From NCBI RefSeq assembly GCF_033283405.1, contig NZ_JAWMQR010000002.1, forward strand, positions 62,001 through 126,000: a stretch of DNA of 64,000 nucleotides. Direction: 5' to 3'. Shown piece after piece: positions 55,040 to 63,456 of this stretch. Under the pieces are notes generated by a model. The model worked only from the letters and a program-made list of their open reading frames with translations. It was not told where the DNA came from and made no database searches. The DNA comes from Halioxenophilus sp033283405 (GTDB taxonomy: Bacteria > Pseudomonadota > Gammaproteobacteria > Pseudomonadales > Cellvibrionaceae). The number at the start of each line of letters is the position of its first letter. The stretch's first letter is position 1. The position numbers and the translations under genes are program-made.

Positions 55040-55546
55040 CTAAGGGTGGTGCTGCCAGAACTGCTGGTGTACCGCCAGCAGCTCCTCTTTCATCGCCGCT
55101 ACCGGCCCCCAAACGCGCACCGGCTTCTGGCCCGCGTTAAAGACCTCGCGACAGGGAAGATTCATGGTTGGATTGGCGTCGTGAGCGCCGGTAATCGCCA
55201 GCAGGTCCGCCTCGGTCACACCAAAGACAATGCGCCCGATATTGGCCCAGTAGCTGGTGGCCGCACACATCGCGCAGGGTTCCACCGTGGTGTAGAGCGT
55301 ACAGTTCCACAGGTAGTCGGCATCGAACTGCTCCGCCGCCCGCCGTGCCAGAGTCGACTCGGCGTGGTTAACGGTATCGATATTGCCCTGCTGCAACAGA
55401 ACGGTGTGATGGTCCGGCGCCACCAGCACCGCGCCAAACGGGTGCTTACCTTCGGCCAGCGCCTGTTGGCAGACGGCCTCCGCCGCCAACAGGTTGCTGT
55501 GCATTTCGCTCTCCGTGGGATCCGGATTACCGAACTGCCAACTCAT
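55040..55546 (-). CDS. nucleoside/guanine deaminase (CDA superfamily)
   Basis: A 168-residue zinc deaminase of the cytidine/dCMP deaminase fold. The zinc site is His61-Ala-Glu63 and Pro90-Cys91-Ala-Met-Cys94 (HAESTL, VEPCAMCAATSYWANI). The spacing and the ITGAHDANPTMNLPCREVF tail match guanine deaminases of the Bacillus type and related proteins more than TadA. It lies next to the oxygenase gene (23 bases) on the same strand, and near the operon for nucleobase-like compounds, which supports a role in base catabolism. Confidence 0.82.
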   Translation of the reverse strand: MSWQFGNPDPTESEMHSNLLAAEAVCQQALAEGKHPFGAVLVAPDHHTVLLQQGNIDTVNHAESTLARRAAEQFDADYLWNCTLYTTVEPCAMCAATSYWANIGRIVFGVTEADLLAITGAHDANPTMNLPCREVFNAGQKPVRVWGPVAAMKEELLAVHQQFWQHHP

Positions 55547-55569
55547 AAATACTCCTTAACAACAACGGC

Positions 55570-56559
55570 TCAGTAGGCAAAATTGGCGGCGATGCGCTGC
55601 TTTAAATACTCCTGAGCGGTAATGGGTTCATAGAGCTTGTTGGGCCCCTGAATCACCATGGGTTTATTAGCCTGACAGAAAAAGGCAATGCTGTAGCGGG
55701 AGCCCAAGTATTCCTCGGCGGTGGGCATGCGCACGCGATGCAGCGTCGACTTCAACTGGTCGTCACTCCAACGCATCAGCATGTCGCCGATATTGCAGGT
55801 GACCAGATTATTCTTCGGCACCACACTGGTCCACTCACCACTGTCGGCCTCCCGTCCCGGGCAAACCTGCAAGCCCCCCTGGCCTTCACGCTGGAAGAGC
55901 AACGTCAGGCAATCAAAATCAGAGTGGGCTCCGGCCCGCCACTCACCGTTGGTAGTATCGGCTTTACTCATTGGGTAGTAGTGCAGTAAGCGCAAGGTGG
56001 ATTGATAACCTTCACCTTCCGGGTTGTGTGCTTTGGTGAAAAAGTCTTCCGGGAAACCCAACTTCAGCGCAAAGCAGGAGAGTACACGCATGCCCAAGGC
56101 CCACGCCTCGGCTTCAAAATTGAGACTGGTGGCTTGAAAAGCGGGCAGCTCCTCTTCACTTGGCCAGAGATCATCCATATGCGGTCGGGTCACCTGGAAG
56201 GACTCCTTCTGATCGGCCATGCGGGTGGAGGGGCGCACCTGAGCTTTGGTCTCCCAGCCAGCATTCAAACCGCCACCCTTTAATGGGTATTGCGCTTTGA
56301 TGGCGTCATCCAGGGCAAAAAACTGTTCGGCAGAGGCGAACATGCCATCGATGGCATCCTGATCGATACCGTGGTCAGACAGTTGGAAAAAACCTACATC
56401 AGTCGCCGCCAACCACAACTGATCGGCGATCTCGGCTTTGCGTTCGGCGAAGTTTTCTAAACTGATAACTGGCAGGGTGCGTTTGGAGGTTTCTCGACCC
56501 TGGCTGCCCAAGGTGCTTTCGAGATTTAATTCATCTAGCGGGTAATTTGACTTAGTCAT
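55570..56559 (-). CDS. isopenicillin N synthase-family oxygenase (second copy)
   Basis: A 329-residue non-haem iron oxygenase with ligands His212, Asp214 (AHSDFD) and His274 (STLHRV), and Arg288-x-Ser290 for 2-oxoglutarate. The start was set at the ATG preceded by GAGGAGAA. Fungal thymine-7-hydroxylase belongs to the same broad family, and the neighbouring deaminase, permease and amidohydrolase genes suggest oxidation of a nucleobase-like ring; this is inference. The gene is transcribed with the deaminase downstream and lies downstream of the hairpin repeat array. Confidence 0.85.
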   Translation of the reverse strand: MTKSNYPLDELNLESTLGSQGRETSKRTLPVISLENFAERKAEIADQLWLAATDVGFFQLSDHGIDQDAIDGMFASAEQFFALDDAIKAQYPLKGGGLNAGWETKAQVRPSTRMADQKESFQVTRPHMDDLWPSEEELPAFQATSLNFEAEAWALGMRVLSCFALKLGFPEDFFTKAHNPEGEGYQSTLRLLHYYPMSKADTTNGEWRAGAHSDFDCLTLLFQREGQGGLQVCPGREADSGEWTSVVPKNNLVTCNIGDMLMRWSDDQLKSTLHRVRMPTAEEYLGSRYSIAFFCQANKPMVIQGPNKLYEPITAQEYLKQRIAANFAY

Positions 56560-56647
56560 ACCGTTCTCCTCAATAATAATTGAAGGAGCAATGACCCAAC
56601 CGAACACGTCGGCTTGACAGCTTCTACTCCGGATTGGTTTTTTATAA

Positions 56648-57496
56648 GTAAAAAAATCGTCCTGATTTTTTTACTTACGCTACGCGAAAAGCTGGCACAG
56701 ACGCGTCGGTCTGCTGGCTTTCACTTCGCGCTCTTCTTGTAACCCAATAAATCGTCCTGATTTTTTGGGTTAACGCTCCGCAAAAGGCTGGCGCAGACGC
56801 GTGGGTCTGCTGGCTTTCACTTCGCTCCCATTTTGCCTACCGGCAAAATGATCGGGCTCCTGCCCTTGTTCTATAAAGTAAAAAATCGTCCTGATTTTTT
56901 TACTTACGCTACGCGAAACGCGGGCGCAGACACGTGGGTCTGCTGGCTTTCGCTTCGCGCTCTTCTTGTAACCCAATAAATCGTCCTGATTTTTTGGGTT
57001 AACGCTCCGCAAAAGGCTGGCGCAGACGCGTGGGTCTGCTGGCTTTCGCTTCGCTCCCATTTTGCCTGCCGGCAAAATGAGCGGGCTCCTGCCCTCTTTC
57101 TATAAAGTAAAAAAATCGTCCTGATTTTTTACTTACACTACGCGAAACGCGGGCGCAGACGCGTGGGTCTGCTGGCTTTCGCTGCGCTCCCATTTTGCCT
57201 ACCGGCAAAATGAGCGGGCTCCTGCCCTTGTTCTATGAAGTAAATAAATCGTCCTGATTTTTTTACTTACGCTTCGCGAAAAGCTGGCACAGACGCGTCG
57301 GTCTGCTGGCTTTCGCTGCGCTCCCATTTTGCCTACCGGCAAAATGAGCGGGCTCCTGCCCTTGTACTATGAAGTAAATAAATCGTCCTGATTTTTTTAC
57401 TTACGCTTCGCGAAAAGCTGGCACAGACGCGTCGGTCTGCTGGCTTTCACTTCGCTCCCATTTTGCCTACCGGCAAAATGATCGGGCTCCTGCCCT
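56648..57496. repeat. array of seven hairpin-bearing repeat units
   Basis: Seven copies of a unit follow one another. Each begins with a hairpin around the constant core AATCGTCCTGATT (starts at 56648, 56741, 56878, 56970, 57107, 57240, 57374), followed by a block with CAGAC-GCGTGG-GTCTG and GCTGGCTTTC. Units 1 and 3 are short (about 93 bases) and end in CTCTTCTTGT; units 2 and 4-7 are long (about 134) and carry an extra hairpin CATTTTGCC-TACC-GGCAAAATG. The short-long pair is repeated twice, then three long units follow. The outer arms of the first hairpin come in two versions (GTAAA/TTTAC and AACCCA/TGGGTT) that both stay complementary. No transposase is present. Confidence 0.9.
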
Positions 57497-57511
57497 CTCG
57501 TTATTACAGGT

Positions 57512-58009
57512 TCAGTTCTCTTCGGCCGGCTCCGGGGTGTGTAGGAACAGGAGCACGGCAAATATGATTACGATAAACCGGAAAGCGGCGGATTGGCCGT
57601 TCCAGCTGGGGCTCTGCCACATCAGGAACCACTCGGCACCCACGGTCATAAAGCCGGTAAACCAGAGGGTGATACCCAGCACTAAACCCAGGGTGGCCAC
57701 CTGCTTGGCGGCAGCAAAGCTGGCATTGGCACCCCGCCCGAACCAGAGCTTGGTGGCGGCGAAAAGGCAGATAATACCAGTTGCGCCCTCAAAAGCGATA
57801 ATTATCCAGTAGGCAAAATGGTGGAATGCCGGCAGGCCGATGGCCCGCCACATGGCGGCATTGCCTTCGAAAGTGGTATCCATCATCAGCACATGCTGCA
57901 CAAAGTTAAAGTTGGAGTAGTAATCGGTAATATTGTTAAAGGCCACCAGGGTGGCAAACAGGCCCACTTGTGCAACCAGCACGGCCTTGGCAATTCTCAG
58001 GTAGTTCAT
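57512..58009 (-). CDS. DUF2165 family membrane protein
   Basis: A 165-residue inner-membrane protein with four helices, matching DUF2165 (NNITDYYSNFNFVQHVLMMD and TGFMTVGAEWFLMWQS are typical). Function is unknown. The start is the ATG before NYLRIAK; a GTG six codons upstream also has a possible ribosome site. It is divergent from the FAD oxidoreductase operon and reads toward the repeat array and the oxygenase gene. Confidence 0.85.
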   Translation of the reverse strand: MNYLRIAKAVLVAQVGLFATLVAFNNITDYYSNFNFVQHVLMMDTTFEGNAAMWRAIGLPAFHHFAYWIIIAFEGATGIICLFAATKLWFGRGANASFAAAKQVATLGLVLGITLWFTGFMTVGAEWFLMWQSPSWNGQSAAFRFIVIIFAVLLFLHTPEPAEEN

Positions 58010-58285
58010 GCGCGACTCGACATCCACTTTCGTAATGCACCTTCCATAGCAACTTTAATACCGACACTCACACAAAATCGTCCAAACGGTCAAAATTTAT
58101 CACGCAAGCCGAGCTGGTGTGGTGGTGCTGGTCGGCGCAGCCCCTGAGAGCGGCTTTTAGTCTATGCCAAAGAGAACTACCAAGCACCAAAGATGACACT
58201 CCCGCCGGCAAATGCACAGTAAAAGACCACATTTAGTGCCGTTACTGGCCATCCTTACCCAACCGGCGCCTCAACCACCCACCTG
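58010..58285. other. first part of the divergent promoter region, no gene seen
   Basis: Part of the 385-base gap between DUF2165 and the catabolic operon. No regulator gene is present. The inverted repeat and the promoter described next lie at its right end. Confidence 0.3.
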
Positions 58286-58306
58286 GAACGGCTTTTGTAG
58301 CCGTTC
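58286..58306. promoter_or_regulatory. 7-bp inverted repeat upstream of the catabolic operon
   Basis: GAACGGC-TTTTGTA-GCCGTTC, perfect arms and a 7-base spacer, lies just upstream of the likely -35 box. This is a plausible operator for the operon, with GntR- or TetR-like spacing. The regulator is not in the window. Confidence 0.5.
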
Positions 58307-58324
58307 GGCCGCCCACACAACCGT

Positions 58325-58354
58325 TTTACTGAAAGATAATAGACGGCATATATA
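58325..58354 (+). promoter_or_regulatory. likely sigma-70 promoter of the catabolic operon
   Basis: TTTACT and TATATA with an 18-base spacer, about 40 bases before the FAD oxidoreductase start. The -35 is weak, consistent with a need for an activator. Confidence 0.4.
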
Positions 58355-58394
58355 TTGCTGGCCAATCAGTCAGGTTTTTCAACAAGATAGGCTC

Positions 58395-59741
58395 ATGACC
58401 ACTAACACGCTTAAATCCGATATCACCGCCATCGTTGGTGATGCCAATATCACCTTTGAAGCCGCCGCCTTGGCCTCAGGCTCCAAAGACAGCTTCCATT
58501 TCTCGCCAGTGCTACTGGAGGATCTCGACGGCAAATCCGCTGATCTCATTGTTCGGCCAGAGACCCAAGCGCAGCTGGTTGAAATTGTGCGCTATGCCGT
58601 CGCCAACCGAATCCCCATTACCCCCCGAGGCGCCGGCACCGGCAACTATGGCCAGGGGGTACCCATGCAGGGCGGCATACTGGTCAACACCAAGAAGCTG
58701 AACCGAATAATCGAACTGACCAGCGACTACGCCCGCGTCGAGTGCGGCACGGTGCTCTGGCAAATAGAGAAACAAGCCGCCCAGGTAGGCGCGGAGCTGC
58801 GCATATTCCCGAGCACCATGCCCACCTCCAGTTCGGCCGGATTTATCACTGGTGGTTCCGGCGGCGTGGGCTCCATCACCTGGGGAATGCTGTCGGACAA
58901 CAACAATGTGCGCGCGGTTAAGGCGCTCACCATCGAAGCCGAGCCGCAGGTGCTTGAGCTCACCACCCCGGAGGAGATTCGGGATGTGCTGCACAACTGC
59001 GGTGTCACTGCCTTTGTCACGGAAGTGGAATTTGCCCTCGCCCCCAAAACCCAATGGCATCAATACGCCTTTGCTTTCGATGATCTCTACAGCGCCCTCG
59101 CCGCCGGTGAAAAGTTGGCACACAATACGCACATACTTAAACGCCTGTGCAGCGTCTTTGAGTGGCCAATCCCCTCGTTCTTTTTACCACTGGTAAAGAA
59201 AGAGGCCTGCCCGGAGGGTAAAGCCCTGCTGCTGTTGATGTGCAACCTGGAACCGAGTGAATTGGTGGCACAGCTGGGTGACTTCGATGGTCGGTTGACC
59301 TTTCATGCCCCGCCGGTGGAAGAGAGCGGCCGCGGTTTTCAGATATATGATTTCACCTGGAACCACACCACCATGTGGGCCATGAAAACAGACAAGCAGT
59401 ACACCTATCTGCAGGACTCGTTCGACAAGGACAACTACATGGAGCAGCTTCGAGCCCGCAAGGCCAAGTATGGCGACCAAGTGTTAACCCACGTTGAGTT
59501 TCTGCAGTCCAACGGTGAAATTCGCCCGGGAGGCCTGAGCCTGGTGCATTACCAGAGCCGGGAACAGCTGTTTGGTTTGATCGACTACTGCGAATCGATC
59601 GGCATGCGGATCTCCAATCCGCACACCCACTTTCTGGATGCCGATATTCGCTGGTATGGCGACTACCTGCTGGCCGCCCGCAAGCGCTGGGATCCGAACA
59701 GCCTGTTAAACCCCGGCCATTTGCGGGCGCTGGAAGAGTAA
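58395..59741 (+). CDS. FAD-binding oxidoreductase (GlcD/VAO-type)
   Basis: A 448-residue flavoenzyme with the PCMH-type FAD domain: VRPETQAQLVEIVRYA, then the pyrophosphate loop PRGAGTGNYGQG near residue 78, and ITGGSGGVGSITWG. The C-terminal NPGHLRALEE is typical of GlcD/VAO proteins. There is no obvious His/Cys for covalent FAD attachment. It presumably dehydrogenates a substrate of the operon. The ATG was chosen because the preceding 61 codons of the open frame overlap the promoter region and are not conserved. The next gene follows after 24 bases. Confidence 0.85.
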   Translation: MTTNTLKSDITAIVGDANITFEAAALASGSKDSFHFSPVLLEDLDGKSADLIVRPETQAQLVEIVRYAVANRIPITPRGAGTGNYGQGVPMQGGILVNTKKLNRIIELTSDYARVECGTVLWQIEKQAAQVGAELRIFPSTMPTSSSAGFITGGSGGVGSITWGMLSDNNNVRAVKALTIEAEPQVLELTTPEEIRDVLHNCGVTAFVTEVEFALAPKTQWHQYAFAFDDLYSALAAGEKLAHNTHILKRLCSVFEWPIPSFFLPLVKKEACPEGKALLLLMCNLEPSELVAQLGDFDGRLTFHAPPVEESGRGFQIYDFTWNHTTMWAMKTDKQYTYLQDSFDKDNYMEQLRARKAKYGDQVLTHVEFLQSNGEIRPGGLSLVHYQSREQLFGLIDYCESIGMRISNPHTHFLDADIRWYGDYLLAARKRWDPNSLLNPGHLRALEE

Positions 59742-59765
59742 ATTTTCTCAAGTTGAGTACGCAAG

Positions 59766-61007
59766 ATGAGCAATGGCGCAGGCGGGCAACACGCCATCAC
59801 AAAAATATGGAACGCCAAGCTCAGCAATGAGCCCGGCTGGAGCCACATCGAGATCGTCGACGGCACCATCGCCAGTCTAACCACCAGCAACACCCTGGCC
59901 GATGCACCGGAAGCCCCCGGCCAACTCAACGCGGCTGGCCGGGTAGTGCTGCCTGGCCTGATCGATGCCCACACCCATATCGATAAAAATTTCAGCCCAG
60001 TGGCCAACACAGCTGGCACACTCGCTGGTGCTATCGAGGCCATGGCCGAGTACAAACAGCAACGCACACTGGTTGAGGTCTCGGCGAAGGCGGAACAGGC
60101 CCTGCAACAGGCCATCAGCCACGGCGTCTGTCTGCTGCGCAGCCATTTTGATCTGGGCAGTTTTTCCGACCTCGATATTCTGGCCGCGCTGGTAGATCTT
60201 AAAGAGCGCTATCAAAATCGAATCGACCTGCACATCACCGCCATGGGGCCCACCGAGACCCGCGACAACATTATTCTAATGCGCGAAGCGCTGGCGCTCG
60301 GCGCCGATTATATCGGTGGCGTACCGGCACTCACCGGCAACCCCTTCCAGGCTATCAACCACGCAGTGGAGTTGGCCCTGGAGTTGGACAAAGGGCTCGA
60401 TCTGCACATCGACGAAAAAGAGGGCACCGAATTTCTCACCCTGGAGATGCTGGCTGACCTCTGCCTGGCCTGTAATTTTCAACTGCCCGTGGTCGCCAGC
60501 CACTGTGTCAGCCTCGCCTTTTTACCGGAGGCGGCCCGCGATGCCTTAATAGAAAAGGTGGTCGCAGCCAACATTGCAATTATCGGCCTGCCGGTTTGCA
60601 ACCTGAATTTAATGAGCCGCCAGCTCTGGCCCGCTGCACGCGGCATCACCCCCATTAAACGGCTGCAGCAACTGGGCGCCACCGTCTGTGTGGCCTCCGA
60701 TAACGTGCAGGACCCATTCAACCCGTTTGGCAATTACGATCCGTTATTGGCCAGCCATATCGCCTGTATCGCCGGCCAGCTGACCGCCACCGAAGAGCTG
60801 CATAACGCCGTAGACCTGGTGACCAACAACCCGGCCAAGGCCTTCGCTCTAGCCAATTACGGCATTGCCCCCGGCAACCCCGCCAGCCTGGTGATCACCA
60901 ATGCCGAGAGTTACGAGCACTGCAACCGCACCCTGCCTGCCCGCCTGGCCACCGTCTTTAAGGGCAACCTGGTTTATCAAAAGGAAATTATTGAGCACTG
61001 GTTTTAA
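59766..61007 (+). CDS. amidohydrolase of the cytosine deaminase type
   Basis: A 413-residue metal-dependent hydrolase related to CodA and other purine/pyrimidine ring deaminases. Metal and catalytic residues are His69 and His71 (DAHTHID), His214 and Glu217 (LHIDEKEGTEF), His246 (ASHCVSL) and Asp312 (SDNVQDPF). It may deaminate or open a nitrogen ring. It has the expected length of CodA (about 426). The next gene starts 2 bases after its stop, so the genes are tightly coupled. Confidence 0.85.
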   Translation: MSNGAGGQHAITKIWNAKLSNEPGWSHIEIVDGTIASLTTSNTLADAPEAPGQLNAAGRVVLPGLIDAHTHIDKNFSPVANTAGTLAGAIEAMAEYKQQRTLVEVSAKAEQALQQAISHGVCLLRSHFDLGSFSDLDILAALVDLKERYQNRIDLHITAMGPTETRDNIILMREALALGADYIGGVPALTGNPFQAINHAVELALELDKGLDLHIDEKEGTEFLTLEMLADLCLACNFQLPVVASHCVSLAFLPEAARDALIEKVVAANIAIIGLPVCNLNLMSRQLWPAARGITPIKRLQQLGATVCVASDNVQDPFNPFGNYDPLLASHIACIAGQLTATEELHNAVDLVTNNPAKAFALANYGIAPGNPASLVITNAESYEHCNRTLPARLATVFKGNLVYQKEIIEHWF

Positions 61008-61009
61008 CT

Positions 61010-61681
61010 ATGAAAATTACCGTACCAGCCAAACCCTACCCGGCGGAGATCGACCTCACCGAAACCGCCGTGGTCATTATCGATATGCAGAAGGATTTTA
61101 TTCTCCCCGGCGGTTTTGGCGAATCCCTGGGCAATGACGTCGCCCTGTTGGGCGCCGCCGTACCCCCCTGTGAGGAGCTGTTGGCCCTCGCTCGCGCCAA
61201 CAATCTGTTGGTGATTCACACACGCGAAGGGCACCGGGGCGATTTAAGTGATGTCTTTCCCGCTAAATTGGAACGCTGTAAACCGAGTTGCAAAATCGGC
61301 GACCCGGGCCCCATGGGCCGCATTTTAATTCGCGGCGAAGATGGCCACGACTTTGTCGACTCTCTCAAGCCCCTGGCCAATGAGGTGGTGATCGAAAAGC
61401 CGGGTAAGGGCGCCTTCTACTCCACCGAGCTGGATCTGATATTACGGCGCCACCATATTAAAAATCTGTTGGTCGCCGGCGTCACCACCGAGGTCTGCGT
61501 CAGCTCCACCATTCGCGAAGCCAACGACCGCGGCTACAACTGTGTGGTGGTGGACGAGTGCTGCGGCTCCTATTTTCCCGAATTTCATCGCGTCGCCCTG
61601 GAGATGGTCGCCGCACAGGGTGGTATTTTTGGCTTTGTCTGCCAGCTCACCGATTTAACCGCAGCCATCAACAAGGATTGA
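61010..61681 (+). CDS. isochorismatase-family cysteine hydrolase, biuret hydrolase-like
   Basis: A 223-residue cysteine hydrolase. The triad is Asp25 (VIIDMQKDF), Lys130 (EKPGKGAF) and Cys163 (VTTEVCVSST). Beyond the triad it shares HTREGHRGDL, KIGDPGPMGRILIRGE and TIREANDRGYNC with biuret hydrolase (BiuH), as I recall that sequence, so it may cleave biuret or a biuret-like ureide such as a carbamoyl amide. Nicotinamidases and N-carbamoylsarcosine amidases are related but lack these segments. It lies between the amidohydrolase and the NCS2 permease in the operon. Confidence 0.78.
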   Translation: MKITVPAKPYPAEIDLTETAVVIIDMQKDFILPGGFGESLGNDVALLGAAVPPCEELLALARANNLLVIHTREGHRGDLSDVFPAKLERCKPSCKIGDPGPMGRILIRGEDGHDFVDSLKPLANEVVIEKPGKGAFYSTELDLILRRHHIKNLLVAGVTTEVCVSSTIREANDRGYNCVVVDECCGSYFPEFHRVALEMVAAQGGIFGFVCQLTDLTAAINKD

Positions 61682-61688
61682 TAAACCT

Positions 61689-63266
61689 ATGAGCAGCGCA
61701 ACCTTTAAACCCGCCCTCTGGCACAAAGGCGATTGGAACGCCTATTTCGGCTTTGGTACCAATATTCTGGTCAACATGCTGGTACTCACCAGCCTGCTGC
61801 GCTACGTGGTAAAAATGCCCGACGAACTGGTGTTCGGCCGTATATTACCGGCCACCGGTTTAATGCTGCTGCTCTCCACCGCCTACTACGCCTGGCTCGG
61901 CTACCGACTTGCCCAAAAAGAGGGGCGCAACAATGTTTGCGCGCTGCCCTCGGGTATCGGCGTCGGCCATATGTTTATCGTTATTTTTGTCATTATGCTG
62001 CCCATTCTGGATAAAACCGGCGATCCAGTAAAAGCCTGGGAAGCGGGCCTGGCCTGGGTATTTATCCAAAGTGTGATTTTAATGTTGGGCGGCTATCTCG
62101 CCCCCTATGTTCGTAAAATCACGCCGCGCGGTGCTCTGCTGGGCACCCTGGCGGGGGTCTCCATCACCTTTATCGCCATGCGCCCGGCCATGGAGATCTA
62201 CACCACGCCGTTAATCGGTGTGGTCTGTTTTGCCTTTGTACTGGCCAGCTGGTTTGGCAATGTGCGTTTTCCCCTGGGGCTACCAGCCGGCCTGATCGCC
62301 ATTTTGTTTGGTACCGCTTTCGCCTGGGGCAGCCAACTGTTTGGTTACAACCCGGCGCACATGGATGCCAACGGCATAGTTGCAGCGTTAACCGACTTTG
62401 GTTTTTCGCTACCCATTCCCGCCTTCGGCCACGTCTTCAGCGGTTTTGAATTTATCGGCATTCTGTTAGTAACGGCCATCCCCTTCGGCATTGCCGATCT
62501 GGTCGAGGCGATGAACAACTGTGAAAGTGCCGAAGCCGCCGGCGATAAATACCCAACCCACCGCGTGGTCACCGCCGATGGCGTGGTGAGCATGATCGGC
62601 TGCCTGATGGGCAACCCATTTATCAATGCCGTTTACATTGGCCACCCGGGCTGGAAATCGATGGGCGGCCGCTTCGGCTACTCGCTGGCCACCGGCTTAA
62701 CCATTTTTGTGTTGAGCGTGTTTGGCCTGCTCTCTATGATTTTGCAGATTATCCCGGTGGTGGCAATTCTGCCAATTCTGCTCTACATCGGCATGCTGAT
62801 TGGTGCCCAGGCGTTTCAGGAGTCACCCAAATCCCACGCCCCGGCGATTATTCTGGCGTTAATTCCGCACCTGGCGGCGTGGGCACTCAATTTAATCAAC
62901 AGCGCCCTGGGTGCTGCCGGCACCAGCCTGGCGGCGATTGACCCCGCCGCTCTGGCCAACAGCGGTATCTTGATTCACGGCTTAGAGACCCTCGCCGGCG
63001 GCGCGATTTTGAGTGGTTTGATTCTCGCCGCCATCTCAATTTTTATTATCGAAAAAGATCTCTTTAAAGCCATGCTCTTCTCCCTGGCCGGTTCGGTGTT
63101 GAGCTTCTTTGGTTTTATGCACGCCGAGAGTGTTGGTGTAGGTGTGGCCCTCACCCCCGCTATCGCCTACCTGGTGGTGGCCGGCTTTCTATTGCTGATG
63201 AAATTTGCCCACCAAGCCAAACAACATGAGCCGGTAGCCGCCGAACTGGGAGCCGAAAATGAGTAA
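61689..63266 (+). CDS. NCS2-family nucleobase permease
   Basis: A 525-residue inner-membrane transporter with about 13-14 helices, closer to the AzgA-like (purine) branch of NCS2 than to UraA. Conserved pieces include NILVNMLVLTSLLRY, the LPSGIGVGHMF half-helix, IADLVEAMNN and GNPFINAVYIGHPGWKSMGGR. It imports purines, uracil or another ring compound with protons. Its stop overlaps the start of the following small gene by 8 bases (ATGAGTAA), so the operon is translationally coupled. Confidence 0.88.
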   Translation: MSSATFKPALWHKGDWNAYFGFGTNILVNMLVLTSLLRYVVKMPDELVFGRILPATGLMLLLSTAYYAWLGYRLAQKEGRNNVCALPSGIGVGHMFIVIFVIMLPILDKTGDPVKAWEAGLAWVFIQSVILMLGGYLAPYVRKITPRGALLGTLAGVSITFIAMRPAMEIYTTPLIGVVCFAFVLASWFGNVRFPLGLPAGLIAILFGTAFAWGSQLFGYNPAHMDANGIVAALTDFGFSLPIPAFGHVFSGFEFIGILLVTAIPFGIADLVEAMNNCESAEAAGDKYPTHRVVTADGVVSMIGCLMGNPFINAVYIGHPGWKSMGGRFGYSLATGLTIFVLSVFGLLSMILQIIPVVAILPILLYIGMLIGAQAFQESPKSHAPAIILALIPHLAAWALNLINSALGAAGTSLAAIDPAALANSGILIHGLETLAGGAILSGLILAAISIFIIEKDLFKAMLFSLAGSVLSFFGFMHAESVGVGVALTPAIAYLVVAGFLLLMKFAHQAKQHEPVAAELGAENE

Positions 63267-63456
63267 CCCTTTTGATCTCGACGCCTATTACGAACTGATG
63301 AAAACATTGGTGGATATTCCCATTCAAGCGGAGTGGGAAGCGGTAATTAAAATGCACCTGGCCACGGCCGCCAAGATGGCCGCCATCATCGAAGCGGCAC
63401 CGGTCGACCCCAACAGTCTGGAGCTGGCCAGCGTCTTCCACCCGGGAGGAGCCTAA
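63259..63456 (+). CDS. AtzG/HpxX-like small amidase subunit (DUF4089)
   Basis: A 65-residue protein with the pattern of DUF4089 proteins: AYYELMKTLVDIPIQAEWEAVIKMHL followed by a proline- and acid-rich tail (in parts). AtzG forms a complex with and stabilises AtzE; HpxX is the equivalent partner of HpxY. It overlaps the permease gene by 8 bases and its stop codon directly precedes the amidase ATG. Stoichiometric expression with the amidase is likely. Confidence 0.85.
   Translation: MSNPFDLDAYYELMKTLVDIPIQAEWEAVIKMHLATAAKMAAIIEAAPVDPNSLELASVFHPGGA

Noticed and set aside
56770..57208. Two small minus-strand genes rich in KRKPADPRVCA-like peptides
   Set aside because: They are translations of the repeat units. 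The peptide repeats mirror the DNA repeats, and there is no ribosome-binding site or independent support.
56648..57496. CRISPR array
   Set aside because: The units are 93 or 134 bases of repeated sequence throughout. There are no short identical repeats separated by unique spacers of equal size, and no cas gene is near.
58212..58394. 61-residue N-terminal extension of the FAD oxidoreductase
   Set aside because: It would contain the likely promoter and inverted repeat, and the family starts at the later ATG.
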